A stretch of 62,826 nucleotides of DNA from Moraxella catarrhalis (GCF_001632285.1 NZ_LWAH01000001.1:1-62826); one strand, 5' to 3'; shown: positions 37,102 through 51,647, counted from the stretch's first letter. Numbers and translations are program-made. Notes: generated by a model from the letters alone, not told the origin.

Positions 37102-38310
37102 ATGATTAAGCAGTTGCAAATACATGAGCTGCGCAACCTTAAGCAGGTAAATTTAACGCTTGCAGCGTGTAATCTGATTGTCGGAGCTAACGGAAGTGGT
37201 AAAACATCGCTGTTGGAGGCGGTGTTTTTGTTGTCACGAGGCAAAAGCTTTCGTCATCATGAGCCTAAACGATATATCCGTCACCATCAAAGTGCTTGTA
37301 CCGTATGGGCACGCACAAAATTTGAAGAGTCCTGTACGCTTGCTATCCAAAAAAAGCTCGATGAGACAGGCAAGTCTGACTCTATTTTAAGATTTAATGA
37401 ACACACCGTTTCAACCCAAAGTACGCTAAGCTTTCATTTGCCAACCTTGCTCATCGACCCTGTTAGTATGAGCTTGCTGGATGAAGGCAGTATCTCTCGG
37501 CGTCAGATGCTTGATTGGCTGACTTTTCATATTCAGCCTAAGTTTTATCATCAGTGGCTACAATACCAACGCCTACTCAAACAAAGAAACGCTCTACTCA
37601 AACATCCTAGCGTTCATCATAAGCTTCCTGAGCTGTTTGCTTGGGATGAACAGCTTGGATTTTATGCGCATGCTTTACACGAGCATCGCTTGGCAGTTTT
37701 TGATCAATGGACCAGATATTTTGATGAGATGATAAAGCAGCTTTTGCCTGAGTATCACTCATCGCTTAGCCTACAATATCTGGCAGGTTTTGACTATACC
37801 AAACCCTTGAGTCAAACCCTAAAAATGCGTCTTAATCAAGACATGAGCTTAGGTTATACACGCATAGGTGCACATCGTGCAGACATCAATGTCAAAATTC
37901 ATTCTCAAAACAATCAAGGGCAAACAATCCACGAACAAGCCACGCATATCCTATCTCGTGGCGAAAAAAAACTCCTCATTACTGCCCTAAAACTGTCTCA
38001 GCTAAAGCTGATGTGTCATGCCATCGATAAGATACCTATGCAGACAGCACATCCGCCAGTTGTATTGATTGATGATCTTGATGCTGAACTTGATGAAGAT
38101 GCCATTGAAATTTTGCTCAAAACGGTATTTTCGTTGCCTTGCCAAGCGATTATCACCAGCCTTAATGTACAGACGCACCAAAAAATCTTAGCACTTAAGT
38201 CTGATGGCTTTATGGCGACTTCTGCACCAAATCAGCGTACCGCCGAAGACTTATCTTATAAGATGTTTCATGTGGAACAGGGTAAATTCCAAGAGTGCAA
38301 CATTTCATAA
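37102..38310 (+). CDS. recF: DNA replication and repair protein RecF
   Basis: This SMC-like ATPase works with RecO and RecR in loading RecA at gaps. It has 402 residues with Walker A VGANGSGKTSLLEAVFLLSRGKSFR (split over the P-loop), signature LSRGEKKLLITALKL and Walker B VVLIDDLDAELDEDA. The start is immediately after dnaN. Near the C-terminus MFHVEQGK overlaps a parS-like site at 38264. The C-terminal ~40 residues are unconserved. Confidence 0.95.
   Translation: MIKQLQIHELRNLKQVNLTLAACNLIVGANGSGKTSLLEAVFLLSRGKSFRHHEPKRYIRHHQSACTVWARTKFEESCTLAIQKKLDETGKSDSILRFNEHTVSTQSTLSFHLPTLLIDPVSMSLLDEGSISRRQMLDWLTFHIQPKFYHQWLQYQRLLKQRNALLKHPSVHHKLPELFAWDEQLGFYAHALHEHRLAVFDQWTRYFDEMIKQLLPEYHSSLSLQYLAGFDYTKPLSQTLKMRLNQDMSLGYTRIGAHRADINVKIHSQNNQGQTIHEQATHILSRGEKKLLITALKLSQLKLMCHAIDKIPMQTAHPPVVLIDDLDAELDEDAIEILLKTVFSLPCQAIITSLNVQTHQKILALKSDGFMATSAPNQRTAEDLSYKMFHVEQGKFQECNIS
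38264..38279. promoter_or_regulatory. parS-like site 7 (end of recF)
   Basis: TGTTTCATGTGGAACA. It has two mismatches to consensus TGTTTCACGTGAAACA and one to the local variant of sites 1 and 2. It is 3.8 kb from the start of dnaA. Confidence 0.6.
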
Positions 38311-38346
38311 AGTCGATAAAATAACTGCCAAAAGCTAGGCGTGACA

Positions 38347-38375
38347 ATGACTTTTTATAAAAAAAATGCTATAAT
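38347..38375 (+). promoter_or_regulatory. Probable gyrB promoter
   Basis: ATGACT (38347-38352) is followed after 17 bases by a perfect -10 TATAAT (38370-38375), about 70 bases before the gyrB ATG. It suggests gyrB is transcribed apart from dnaA-dnaN-recF. Confidence 0.6.
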
Positions 38376-38437
38376 ATACCCTGTTTTTTTATGAATAATT
38401 GTGGGTAATTTGCTTAAAAATTAACCGCCCCACTTAA

Positions 38438-40906
<2,469 letters not shown>

Positions 40907-40908
40907 AT

Positions 40909-40941
40909 CAAACACCGATACTCAAACAGTATCGGTGTTTG
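40909..40941 (+). terminator. Hairpin terminator of gyrB
   Basis: CAAACACCGATAC (40909-40921) and GTATCGGTGTTTG (40929-40941) form a perfect 13-bp stem with a seven-base loop, directly past the stop. The T-tract is inside the stem end and not long. Confidence 0.75.
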
Positions 40942-41079
40942 ACTCAGACCATACGAAAAATTGTGTGATGTATGATAATTTAAATACTCATGCGTATTAG
41001 CTACTTATTTTTATATTCAAAAAATGCTAAAATACGATCACTTTAACTGCTATTGATTTGATTAACCGAAGGTATTTTA

Positions 41080-42639
41080 ATGACCAACATTACCCAAGAC
41101 CGCATCCTTATTCTTGATTTTGGCTCACAATATAGCCAGCTTATTGCTCGCCGTGTGCGTGAGGCTGGTGTGTATTCTGAGATTCATGCGTTTGATATGT
41201 CTGATGAAGATATTCGTGCATTTAATCCTAGGGGCATTATTTTATCTGGCGGCCCTGAAAGTGTTCATCAAGAAGGTTCGCCTCGAGCACCAAAGGCTGT
41301 CTTTGAGCTTGGGGTGCCTGTTTTGGGTATCTGTTATGGTTTTCAGACCATGTCCGAACAATTAGGTGGCAAGGTAGAAGCTGGATTGGTGCATGAATTT
41401 GGCTATGCCAAGATTGATATCACGCATCAAGATAAACTGCTTAGCAAAATCAATGATGAAAAAAATCAATCTCAAGTTTGGATGAGCCATGGCGATAAGG
41501 TGGCAAGCCTACCAACAGGTTTCACTGTAACATCTTCTACACCAAATTGCCCTTATGCGTCTGCTTCTGATGAAGATCGTCAGTTGTACGGTGTGCAATT
41601 TCATCCTGAGGTGACACATACCGAAAAAGGAGAACAGCTGATTTCTAATTTTGTGCATATCATTTGTGGTTGTGGTAATGCGTGGAATTCTGAAAATATC
41701 ATTGAGATGCGTATTGAGCAACTCAAAAACCAAATTGGCAATCAAAAAGTATTGCTTGGTCTATCAGGTGGCGTTGATAGTTCTGTGGTTGCAGCACTGC
41801 TTCATCGTGCCATCGGTGATCAGCTGACTTGTGTGTTTGTGGATAATGGATTATTACGATTAAATGAAGGCGATCAGGTGATGCAAATGTTTGCTGAAAA
41901 CATGGGCATTCGTGTGATTCGTGCTGATAGTGAGGCGCGTTTTTTAAATGCACTTGCAGGTGTGAGTGATCCTGAAGCGAAGCGTAAAATCATTGGCCGT
42001 GAGTTTATCGAAGTGTTCTCGGAAGAGGCGCGTAAGCTTGATGGCGTTAAGTTCTTGGCTCAGGGCACAATTTATCCTGATGTCATCGAGTCAGCAGCCA
42101 GCAAGCAAGGCAAAGCACATGTCATCAAATCACATCACAATGTGGGTGGTTTGCCTGATGATTTGGCATTTGAATTGGTTGAGCCTTTGCGTGACTTATT
42201 TAAAGATGAGGTGCGTAAGCTTGGCGTTGCACTTGGCATCCCGCATCATATGATTTATCGCCATCCTTTTCCAGGTCCTGGATTGGGCGTGCGTATTTTG
42301 GGTGAAGTTAAAAAAGAATATGCCGATATCTTGCGTCTTGCAGATGATATTTTTATGCAAGAGCTTAGAGCGTCTGGCTGGTATGATAAAACTGCCCAAG
42401 CTTTTGCAGTATTTGAGCCTGTCAAATCAGTGGGCGTTGTTGGTGATGGCAGACGCTATGCATGGGTGATCGCACTGCGTGCCGTTGAGACGGTAGATTT
42501 TATGACGGCTCGTTTTGCACATTTGCCTTATGAGCTGATTGATAAAATTTCAACACGCATCATGAATGAAATCAAAGAGGTTTCTCGTGTGGTGTATGAT
42601 GTCTCAAGCAAGCCACCTGCAACGATTGAATGGGAATGA
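41080..42639 (+). CDS. guaA: GMP synthase (glutamine-hydrolysing)
   Basis: This converts XMP to GMP. Residues ~1-200 are the class I glutamine amidotransferase with catalytic Cys in [10 protein letters not shown] and HPEVTHTE. Residues ~205-400 form the ATP-pyrophosphatase ([20 protein letters not shown]), and the dimerisation domain is at the end, closing with PPATIEWE as in all GuaA. It is 519 residues, with its own promoter region after the gyrB hairpin. Confidence 0.97.
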   Translation: MTNITQDRILILDFGSQYSQLIARRVREAGVYSEIHAFDMSDEDIRAFNPRGIILSGGPESVHQEGSPRAPKAVFELGVPVLGICYGFQTMSEQLGGKVEAGLVHEFGYAKIDITHQDKLLSKINDEKNQSQVWMSHGDKVASLPTGFTVTSSTPNCPYASASDEDRQLYGVQFHPEVTHTEKGEQLISNFVHIICGCGNAWNSENIIEMRIEQLKNQIGNQKVLLGLSGGVDSSVVAALLHRAIGDQLTCVFVDNGLLRLNEGDQVMQMFAENMGIRVIRADSEARFLNALAGVSDPEAKRKIIGREFIEVFSEEARKLDGVKFLAQGTIYPDVIESAASKQGKAHVIKSHHNVGGLPDDLAFELVEPLRDLFKDEVRKLGVALGIPHHMIYRHPFPGPGLGVRILGEVKKEYADILRLADDIFMQELRASGWYDKTAQAFAVFEPVKSVGVVGDGRRYAWVIALRAVETVDFMTARFAHLPYELIDKISTRIMNEIKEVSRVVYDVSSKPPATIEWE

Positions 42640-42659
42640 TTGGTGGATTAAGTTAGCTT

Positions 42660-42693
42660 ATCGCTCAACCAAGCTTGGTTGGGCGATTTTTTT
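42660..42693 (+). terminator. Rho-independent terminator of guaA
   Basis: ATCGCTCAACCA and TGGTTGGGCGAT form a 12-bp stem (one G-T pair) on a four-base loop, followed by seven T. It begins about 20 bases past the stop. Confidence 0.9.
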
Positions 42694-42791
42694 ATCCTTA
42701 CTTTATGATCTTTAAATTGTCATAAAAAATAAGTCTTATTGTCATCATCACTGATTACAATGCCATCAAAAGTACTATTTATGGAGTTGTG

Positions 42792-44009
42792 ATGAAATTT
42801 TATATCGCCAAAACACACATTTTCTTAGCCCTCATGGTGGGTTTGTCATCTATGGCATGGGCAAATCCTGCGGCAACTTTGACAGGATTTGCCAAACTGG
42901 ATGTCGAAACTTATGCCGCAGGTCCAATCTCAGGTAGGGCAGCCAAGACAGCCAATGGCATCGTTGTACCCTTTAAAGCTCAGCCGGTTCAGGGGTTTTC
43001 TGGTGCCCTAAAAAACCATGATAGCAGCTATACTGTGTTGGCAGATAATGGTTATGGCACCAAGGATAATTCAGCAGATTTTTTATTGCGGATTTATCAT
43101 CTTGATGTTGATTTTCGCTCCAAAGAAGGGGGTGGTGGTGAGGTGAAAGTGCTGGATTTTATTCAGCTTCGTGATCCTAACAAGCTCATCCCTTTTGAAA
43201 TCGTTAATGAAAACTCAGCTGACAGACTCTTAACAGGTGCAGACTTTGACCCTGAATCTATTCAGCGAACCTCTGACGGCAGTTATTGGATTGGTGAAGA
43301 GTTTGGACCCTTTTTGCTGCATTTTAATAAAGAAGGCGTGTTGATTGATGCACCGATCGCATTACCGCATCCGAATCAGAAAAATCAGCAGCTGCGTTCA
43401 CCTCAAAACCCTTTGAATACCAATTACTCATCACCTACTACCGTGCAGCGCAGTGGCGGCTTTGAAGGGATGGCGCTGTCGAGTGATGGCAAATTTTTAT
43501 ATCCCATGCTAGAAAAGCCATTAACTGATACAGGCACTAAGCAGTTGCTAATTTCTGAATTTGATGTCCAGAAAAAAGCTTATACAGGCAACCATTACTG
43601 GTTTGTGCTGGATGAAAGAGCGACAGCGATTGGTGATTTTCAGATGATTGATAACCGATCAGGGATTGTAATTGAGCGAGATGATACCGAAAACGACTGG
43701 AATGGCTATAAAAAATTGATCCGCATTACGCTTGGTCGGTCAGGTCAAGCAGTTGATCGCACGGATCTTGTTGATCTGATGAACATTGATAATCCCGATC
43801 ATTTGTACGGTCCTGTTCGAGCAGGCGATATGGGTGTGGGTCAAAGATTCACTTTTCCATTTTTTACCATCGAAGATATTATCATTGAAGATGATCGCAC
43901 TATCACAGTGTTTAATGATAATAATTTTCCAGGCTCGTCAGGGCGTAATGCAAATTTGGCGGATGATAATGAAATCATTCGTCTAAATTTACATCAGCCC
44001 CTGCGCTGA
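42792..44009 (+). CDS. Exported esterase-like phytase-family protein
   Basis: A signal peptide (residues ~1-25, ...LSSMAWA) sends it to the periplasm. The rest fits the phytase-like/esterase-like beta-propeller family: YTVLADNGYGTKDNSADFLLRIY, TGADFDPESIQRTSDGSYWIGEEFGPF, GGFEGMALSSDGKFLYPMLE, DERATAIGDFQMID and DDNEIIRLNL at the end. The length of about 405 is normal. Members are often predicted to bind Ca and cleave phosphate esters, but substrate here is unknown. The ATG at 42792 has GGAG five bases upstream; the GTG at 42789 is too close. Confidence 0.78.
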   Translation: MKFYIAKTHIFLALMVGLSSMAWANPAATLTGFAKLDVETYAAGPISGRAAKTANGIVVPFKAQPVQGFSGALKNHDSSYTVLADNGYGTKDNSADFLLRIYHLDVDFRSKEGGGGEVKVLDFIQLRDPNKLIPFEIVNENSADRLLTGADFDPESIQRTSDGSYWIGEEFGPFLLHFNKEGVLIDAPIALPHPNQKNQQLRSPQNPLNTNYSSPTTVQRSGGFEGMALSSDGKFLYPMLEKPLTDTGTKQLLISEFDVQKKAYTGNHYWFVLDERATAIGDFQMIDNRSGIVIERDDTENDWNGYKKLIRITLGRSGQAVDRTDLVDLMNIDNPDHLYGPVRAGDMGVGQRFTFPFFTIEDIIIEDDRTITVFNDNNFPGSSGRNANLADDNEIIRLNLHQPLR

Positions 44010-44039
44010 TTGGACCGCTTGATAGCAACTCACCTGCTA

Positions 44040-44069
44040 AAAAAGCTCAATGTAGATATTGAGCTTTTT
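44040..44069 (+). terminator. Rho-independent terminator of the esterase-like gene
   Basis: AAAAAGCTCAAT pairs with ATTGAGCTTTTT around a short loop, about 30 bases past the stop. Confidence 0.85.
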
Positions 44070-44275
44070 ATTAAAGGCAATCAAAAAAACAAGACAGACT
44101 CAGCAATACTTTAGTAACATTAAATATCAATTGTTAAAAATTTGTCAAAGAATATGTAAATCCTTGTAATTATCATGGGTGTTGGCTATGATACGCCATT
44201 ATTTTTGAGATTTTAGTGAAACTGCACTGAAATCAACATAAATCCACCAAAGGCTAAAAGCCTAAGGATCAGATG

Positions 44276-44770
44276 ATGAAAAAGATTTTTGTAGCTGCTT
44301 TGGCGCTGTCTGCCTTGTCTGCTCAAGCGGCAACCGTCACCTACTATGGTGATAAGTTTCATGGCAAAAAGACAGCAAGTGGCGAGAGATTTAACCAAAA
44401 TGCAATGACCTGTGCCAGTAATAGCCATAAATTTGGCACGCATTTAAAAGTTACCAACACCGCCAATGATAAATCAGTGATTTGCCGAGTGAATGACCGT
44501 GGCGGCTTTGGTAAATATGGCGTGACTTTAGATTTGTCAAAAGGTGCATTTGCTAAAATTGCACCACTTTCTCAAGGTCGTGCACGGGTAATCATTGAAA
44601 AGGTTGATGATTTAATTGCCCAAGACACCCAAGGTATCGAAAGTAGCACACTGGCACAAGACAGCCTAAGCGCACAAAAAGTGGCTGAAGCGTTATCACA
44701 AGTTGAAAAAGTATCAACCGAACACACCACTCGCATCACTTTGGCAAGCAATACTTCAGTGACTGAATAA
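44276..44770 (+). CDS. RlpA-like septal lytic transglycosylase family protein
   Basis: It has a signal peptide (MKKIFVAALALSALSAQA) and a double-psi beta-barrel of RlpA type: ATVTYYGDKFHGKKTASGERFN, then GTHLKVTNTAN, CRVNDRGGFGKYGVTLDLS, where Asp in NDRG is the catalytic-type residue, and FAKIAPLSQGRARVIIEKVD. RlpA cleaves naked glycan strands at the septum. This protein is short (164 residues), has no lipobox and no SPOR domain, so it may act differently. Of two adjacent ATGs (44273, 44276) the second is better spaced from AAGGA. Confidence 0.75.
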   Translation: MKKIFVAALALSALSAQAATVTYYGDKFHGKKTASGERFNQNAMTCASNSHKFGTHLKVTNTANDKSVICRVNDRGGFGKYGVTLDLSKGAFAKIAPLSQGRARVIIEKVDDLIAQDTQGIESSTLAQDSLSAQKVAEALSQVEKVSTEHTTRITLASNTSVTE

Positions 44771-44783
44771 GATGTAAAAGCTT

Positions 44784-45143
44784 ATGATAAAAGCGACAGA
44801 TATTGTGGTTGGCACAGGCAAAACTGCCGTTAAAGGTGCTTTGATTATCACTGAATACACAGGCTATCTGATGGATGGCACGGTGTTTGATGCTTCTGTG
44901 CACCGTGGTCGTCCATTTGAGTGCGTGATCGGCACAGGTCGCGTGATCAAAGGTTGGGATTTGGGCGTGCTAGGCTTTGATGACTCGGGGGTTGGTGTGG
45001 TGCCCATGCAAGTTGGCGGCAGGCGAGAATTAATCGTGCCTGCACATTTGGCGTATGGTGATCGTGCAGTTGGTAAAATTCCACCCAACTCACCGCTACG
45101 TTTTGAGATTGAGCTATTAGAAGTGCGTACTCGTGACGATTGA
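44784..45143 (+). CDS. FKBP-type peptidyl-prolyl cis-trans isomerase
   Basis: This is a 119-residue single FKBP domain without signal peptide, so cytoplasmic. Core: VVGTGKTAVKGALIITEYTGYLMDGTVFDASVHRG, GTGRVIKGWDLGVLG, GGRRELIVPAHLAYGDRAVGKIPPNSPLRFEIELLEV. The active-site residues F-D, V-I-W and Y are present (TVFDAS, VIKGW, AYGDR). It follows the RlpA-like gene by 13 bases and is probably co-transcribed with it, though no functional link is obvious. Confidence 0.88.
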   Translation: MIKATDIVVGTGKTAVKGALIITEYTGYLMDGTVFDASVHRGRPFECVIGTGRVIKGWDLGVLGFDDSGVGVVPMQVGGRRELIVPAHLAYGDRAVGKIPPNSPLRFEIELLEVRTRDD

Positions 45144-45177
45144 TGAGATCGATGCTCAAAAGCATAGCCCGACCGCC

Positions 45178-45213
45178 AAAAGCTTGCTATAATAAACTTA
45201 AGCAAGCTTTTTT
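45178..45213 (+). terminator. Rho-independent terminator of the FKBP gene
   Basis: AAAAGCTTGCT and AGCAAGCTTTT pair around a 12-base loop, ending in six T. Confidence 0.8.
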
Positions 45214-45284
45214 GATGCGTTTCATTATGTACTTAACCAGACACATCAACACAGCTTTAAAAAACTTGATAGGAGCAAGCCTTA

Positions 45285-46460
45285 GTGATTAAGATTGATC
45301 AGTATTTTAGCCAAGCCCAGTGGCAGAAATTTACCCAAGCGGCAGAAGGTCAAGAGACACCTTTGTTGGTGGTTGATTTGAGCCGAATTAAGACCAAATA
45401 CGAAGAGATGGTCACGCTATTTCCTAAGGCAAAAATCCATTATGCCATGAAAGCAAGTCCCGCCACCGAAGTGGTCAAATATTTGGCTGATTTGGGCTCA
45501 AATTTTGATTGTGCATCGATTTATGAACTTGACCGTGTCTTAGATTGTGGTGTTACAGCTGACCGTATCTCCTATGGTAATACCATCAAAAAAGCAGTGC
45601 ATATTAAGTATGCCTATAATAAGGGTATTGATTTATACGCAACTGATTCTAAAGCTGATCTAATTAATATCGCTAATAATGCCCCTGGCTCAAAGGTATT
45701 TGTCCGTATTTTAGTGCATGGTGCTGACACGGCCGAATGGCCGTTATCACGCAAATTTGGCTGCCATCCTGACATGGCGATCGATTTACTTGTGCAAGCA
45801 AAAAATCTGGGCCTTGTCCCTTATGGGATCTCATTTCATGTGGGCAGTCAGCAAAAAGATGTGGCAGCGTGGGATGATGCGCTTGCTAAGGTTAAATATA
45901 TGTTTGACTGGATGAAATATGAAGAAGGGATTAAGCTTCAGATGATCAATTTGGGCGGTGGTTTTCCAACCAATTACATCAGTGAAGTCAACCCAATTTC
46001 AGTCTATGCCGAAGAGATTCACCGCTATTTGTCCGAAGATTTTGATGAAGATGAGATGCCTGAGATTATCTTAGAGCCAGGGCGCTCTATGGTGGGCGAC
46101 AGTGGCGTTTTGGTCTCAGAAGTTGTCTTGATCAGTCGTAAATCACGCACTGATTTGACCCGATGGGTGTATACAGATGTAGGCTTATTCCAAGGCTTGA
46201 TCGAAACTTTGGGTGAGGCGATCAAATATCCCGTCTATACGCCAAAAATGGAAACCGCCACTGAAAAAGGTACGGTAATTTTGGCAGGCCCAACCTGCGA
46301 TAGTACAGATATTATGTATGAAGATGCAGCCTATAAATTGCCTCAAAATCTTGAAATTGGCGATAAGTTATACTGGCTGACGACAGGTGCCTATACCAAC
46401 TCTTATTCATCGGTTGAATTTAATGGCTTTCCACCCTTGAAGGTCAAATATATTGAATAA
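45285..46460 (+). CDS. Ornithine decarboxylase (fold III PLP enzyme)
   Basis: This decarboxylates ornithine to putrescine. It has 391 residues of the alanine-racemase-fold ODC type: the PLP lysine in HYAMKASPATEVVKYL, GSNFDCASIYELDRVL, ISYGNTIKKAVHIKYA, FHVGSQQKD, NLGGGFPT, EPGRSMVGDSGVLVSEV and the substrate-site AGPTCDSTDIMYED. It starts at GTG with AGGAG upstream. Lysine and ornithine enzymes of this family are hard to separate; CDSTDI fits ODC. Ornithine can come from rocF. Confidence 0.87.
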   Translation: MIKIDQYFSQAQWQKFTQAAEGQETPLLVVDLSRIKTKYEEMVTLFPKAKIHYAMKASPATEVVKYLADLGSNFDCASIYELDRVLDCGVTADRISYGNTIKKAVHIKYAYNKGIDLYATDSKADLINIANNAPGSKVFVRILVHGADTAEWPLSRKFGCHPDMAIDLLVQAKNLGLVPYGISFHVGSQQKDVAAWDDALAKVKYMFDWMKYEEGIKLQMINLGGGFPTNYISEVNPISVYAEEIHRYLSEDFDEDEMPEIILEPGRSMVGDSGVLVSEVVLISRKSRTDLTRWVYTDVGLFQGLIETLGEAIKYPVYTPKMETATEKGTVILAGPTCDSTDIMYEDAAYKLPQNLEIGDKLYWLTTGAYTNSYSSVEFNGFPPLKVKYIE

Positions 46461-46476
46461 TGTTTCACATGAAACA
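46461..46476. promoter_or_regulatory. parS-like site 8 (between ODC gene and avtA)
   Basis: TGTTTCACATGAAACA, identical to site 5. It begins directly after the ODC stop codon and is the only site of the set outside a gene. Confidence 0.8.
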
Positions 46477-46498
46477 AAAATAAATAACAAGGTTTGAG

Positions 46499-47778
46499 AT
46501 GTAATTTTCAAAATTTGGCGAAAAATTTATTCAAAATAGCCCCATCTTGCAACTGATGGATGATTTGGGTAATGCCTTAAATAGCGATACACCGATCAAT
46601 ATGCTTGGTGGTGGCAATCCTGCGAATATTCCAGAAGTATCAGCAGCATATCATGCAGCGTATCAACAAATCGCTACCAACGGTACGGCAATAGAAAGTA
46701 TGAGTAATTACGCTTCGCCGCAAGGTGATAGTAAATTTATCAAGGTGCTTGTTGAATTTTTTAATCGTCACTATGGTTGGGGATTGACCGCTGATCATAT
46801 TGTGCTGACGAATGGCTCTCAAAACGCATTCTTTTATTTATTTAATTTGTTTGCAGGCAATTTTGTGATGGCAGTCATAAATCCATTTTACTGCCTTTGT
46901 CGCCTGAATATGTCGGCTATGCTGATGTACAAGTTGAGGGTTCTTATTTTGTGTCGCTGCCCCCAATCATCGAAAAAACCACACATGAAGGTCGTGAAGG
47001 ATTTTTTAAATATAAAGTGGATTTTGATGCTCTTGAAAATTTAGAAGAATTAAATAATAATAAAATTGGTGCAATTTGCTGTTCACGCCCAACCAATCCA
47101 ACGGGCAATGTACTGACAGACGGTGAGATGGCACACCTAAAACAGCTTGCCAAAATGCACGGCATACCTTTAATTATTGATAATGCCTACGGTGCGCCGT
47201 TTCCAAATATTATCCACACCAGCACAACCCTTGAGTGGGATGATGAGGCCATCTTATGCTTTGGCCTATCAAAGATCGGTCTGCTAGGCGTGCGCACGGG
47301 TATCATCATTGCGCATCCAAAGGTTACTAAGGCTGTCAGTAACATGAACGCCATTGTGAATCTATCGCCGGTACGCTTTGGGGCGGCGATTGCCACACCA
47401 TTATTTGAAAATGATGAGATTATTTGCCTGTCTGATGAGCTCATCTCCCCATTTTATAAAAAACAGTCAATATTTGCTATCCGTCGCCTCCAAGAAGAAT
47501 TTGCAGATTATCCTGTTTATATCCATCAGCCTGAAGGCGCGATTTTTCTGTGGGTGTGGTTTGAGGGCTTACCGATTTCTACGACCAAGCTGTATCAGAT
47601 TTTAAAGCAACAAGGCACGCTGATTATCCCAAGTGAGCATTTTTTTGTGGGAATGCAGACGGCGGATTATCCACACGCCAAAGAGTGTATCCGCTTGTCG
47701 ATTGCCCAAGACGATCACACACTTGACCAAGGCATCAAAACGATTGGTGAAGTGGTTAGGCGGTTGTATCACAATTAA
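46499..47778 (+). pseudogene. avtA: Valine--pyruvate aminotransferase, broken twice
   Basis: AvtA exchanges amino groups between valine/alanine and pyruvate. The ATG at 46499 (AAGG upstream) is followed at once by TAA. The frame then continues as FSKFGEKFIQNSPILQLMDDLG, matching the AvtA N-terminus one for one, so codon 2 has become a stop. After LTNGSQNAFFYLFNLFAG a one-base loss in the T run near 46861 shifts the frame; CDGSHKSILLPLSPEYVGYAD continues it to 47778, with SRPTNPTGNV, IIDNAYGAPFP and the PLP lysine in GLSKIGLLGVRTG. A GTG or ATG restart (46547) might give a fragment, but the whole enzyme cannot be made. Confidence 0.85.
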
Positions 47779-47783
47779 AAAAT

Positions 47784-47805
47784 ACCGCAGCTCATCGGCT
47801 GCGGT
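47784..47805. terminator. Bidirectional hairpin between avtA and ridA
   Basis: ACCGCAG pairs with CTGCGGT around an eight-base loop; it is GC-rich with A-rich sequence to the left. It sits between converging genes. Confidence 0.65.
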
Positions 47806-47815
47806 CTTGTTTGGG

Positions 47816-48169
47816 TTATGATTGGGCGGCTGTTACCATGATCTCAACGAGCCAGTTTGGATTGACCAAGTTGGCTTGGATGGTTGCGCGTACTGGCGGC
47901 GTTGAGCCTGCCATCCATTCTTTCCAAGCGTTATTAAAGCCTTCAAAATCCTCCAAATTTTTGATGAACACTTGAGCAGATAGCAAGTGATTTTTGTCGG
48001 TGCCTGCCAAAGCCAATGCCTTATCGATATTAGCAAAGACTTGGCGTGACTGCCCAGCGATGTCAAGGCTATCATCGTCAGGTACTTGACCTGCCAAATA
48101 AACCACACTGCCATGAACCGCCACTTCGCTTAAGGTGTCATTGCTGTCAAATTTTTGGATGATACTCAT
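47816..48169 (-). CDS. RidA family enamine/imine deaminase
   Basis: This is a 117-residue Rid-family trimer subunit that hydrolyses reactive enamine/imine intermediates made by PLP and flavin enzymes. Core: SVVYLAGQVPDD, QSRQVFANIDKALALAGTDKNHLL, PVRATIQANLVNPNWLVEIMVTAA, with the Arg (VRAT) and Glu (VEIM) of the active site. It follows dadA by eight bases, so it would act on the imino acids DadA releases. Confidence 0.88.
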   Translation of the reverse strand: MSIIQKFDSNDTLSEVAVHGSVVYLAGQVPDDDSLDIAGQSRQVFANIDKALALAGTDKNHLLSAQVFIKNLEDFEGFNNAWKEWMAGSTPPVRATIQANLVNPNWLVEIMVTAAQS

Positions 48170-48177
48170 AATTTTCC

Positions 48178-49434
48178 TTATGCTGATTGATAACGGGTTA
48201 ATGATAGGCCATCAAGGCTGATGCTGGGTGTCTGATGGGTAATGATATCACTGATTAGGCTGCCTGAACCACAAGACATGGTCCAACCTAAGGTACCATG
48301 CCCAGTATTGAGATACAAATTTTTTAGATCAGTTTGGCCAATGATGGGCGTACCGTCTGGTGTCATGGGTCGAAGACCCGTCCAAAAGGTTGCGTTTTTT
48401 AAATCTCCGCCATCAAACAAGCTTTTGGTAACCATCTCAAGTGTCTCACGGCGTTTTTGTCGTAAATTCAAATCAAAGCCACTTAACTCCGCCATACCGC
48501 CCACACGAATGCGTTGATTAAATCGTGTGATGGCAATTTTATAGGTTTCATCAATGACGGTGGAAATGGGTGCACGGCTTTCATCAATAATAGGCACAGT
48601 CAATGAATATCCTTTAACTGGATATACGGGTAAATCAAGCCCCAGCGACTTTGCCATCGCCCGTGAATAACTGCCCAATGCAAGCACATAACTGTCTGCA
48701 GTGATGAGCTCACCGTCAGCGATGACGCCAGTAATGGTTTGGTTATTATGAGTGATTTTGTCAATTGTGGTATTAAAACGAAATTCAACGCCCATATCTT
48801 TGCAGATCTCAGCCAGTGCTTTGGTGAATAAATTACAGTCGCCAGTTTCGTCGTGCGGCAATCTTAGACCGCCCGTCAGCTGTGCGGCCGCATGAGCCAA
48901 AGCAGGTTCAGCTTGGCTGAGACTGTTTTTATCTAGTAGCTCATAATCCACGCCGCATTCTTTTAATACTTCAATGTCTTTGCCGACCTGATCAAGCTGT
49001 GCTTGGGTGCGAAATAGCTGAAGTGTGCCTTGGGTGCGATGTTCATAATCAATACCAGTATCAAGACGCAACTGACGAAAACAGTCTCGGCTGTACTCAG
49101 CCACCCGCATCATGCGTGATTTATTGATGGTATAGCGTTTATGGGTACAGTTTTTGAGCATTTGGGTCAGCCACGACATTTGAAAGCTTGACCCATCAGG
49201 GCGAATCGCTAATGGCGCATGTTTTTGAAATAGCCATTTAATCGCTTTTGTGGGAATTTGAGGGGCAGCCCATGGTGTTGAGTAGCCTGGTGAGATTTGC
49301 CCAGCATTACCAAAACTTGTCTCCTGGGCAACCGTGTGTTGACGCTCAATGACGGTCACTTGAACGCCTTTTTTGGCAAGATAATACGCCGTTGTGGTGC
49401 CGATGACGCCGCCACCCAAAACCAAAACTTTCAT
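48178..49434 (-). CDS. dadA: D-amino acid dehydrogenase, small subunit
   Basis: This membrane-associated flavoprotein oxidises D-amino acids to keto acids. It has 418 residues: FAD-binding [21 protein letters not shown], then [32 protein letters not shown], and [16 protein letters not shown] and [17 protein letters not shown] at the end. It forms an operon with the RidA gene. The nearby broken avtA also concerned alanine/pyruvate exchange. Confidence 0.92.
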   Translation of the reverse strand: MKVLVLGGGVIGTTTAYYLAKKGVQVTVIERQHTVAQETSFGNAGQISPGYSTPWAAPQIPTKAIKWLFQKHAPLAIRPDGSSFQMSWLTQMLKNCTHKRYTINKSRMMRVAEYSRDCFRQLRLDTGIDYEHRTQGTLQLFRTQAQLDQVGKDIEVLKECGVDYELLDKNSLSQAEPALAHAAAQLTGGLRLPHDETGDCNLFTKALAEICKDMGVEFRFNTTIDKITHNNQTITGVIADGELITADSYVLALGSYSRAMAKSLGLDLPVYPVKGYSLTVPIIDESRAPISTVIDETYKIAITRFNQRIRVGGMAELSGFDLNLRQKRRETLEMVTKSLFDGGDLKNATFWTGLRPMTPDGTPIIGQTDLKNLYLNTGHGTLGWTMSCGSGSLISDIITHQTPSISLDGLSLTRYQSA

Positions 49435-49563
49435 GCGATATTCCTAAGAGACAAAAATAATTATGCGTATATGATAACAGGCAGATGCGATGACTGACAA
49501 GCCAAAAACGCATATCATTAAAAATATTTATCCTCTTAAAATTATGCTATACTAATCTTTGTA

Positions 49564-49688
49564 ACTTGACGGAGTACAGCCAAGCAGCTGTTGAGATTGT
49601 TTTACTGTGATATTATTGAATGTATTATCATAAAGTTATAAACAAATACCGTTGAACCTGAAGGTTAAGACCTGTGTAGGAATCAAGT
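49564..49688 (+). ncRNA. TPP riboswitch
   Basis: The ends pair as ACTTGA (49564-49569) and TCAAGT (49683-49688), forming P1. Between them are the THI-element marks: GACGGAGT...GCTGTTGAGATTG (variant of the CUGAGA loop), a long variable arm, and ACCGTTGAACCTGAAGGTTAAGACC with TGTGTAGGAATCAAG. About 50 bases further TGGCTT pairs with AAGCCA (49741-49760), just before the ribosome site AAGGA of thiC, and may be the switching hairpin. High thiamine pyrophosphate should turn thiC off. Confidence 0.88.
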
Positions 49689-49766
49689 GAATTAAAGATG
49701 TGTCATGAAATTAGCCCGTTTCATTGACAAGTTCTTTAAATGGCTTGATTGATAAAGCCAATTTAA

Positions 49767-51647
<1,881 letters not shown>

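Noticed and set aside
46547..47778. Reading the two overlapping frames as two separate aminotransferase genes
   Set aside because: Together they form one AvtA, with the join falling inside a conserved block; codon 2 is also a stop.
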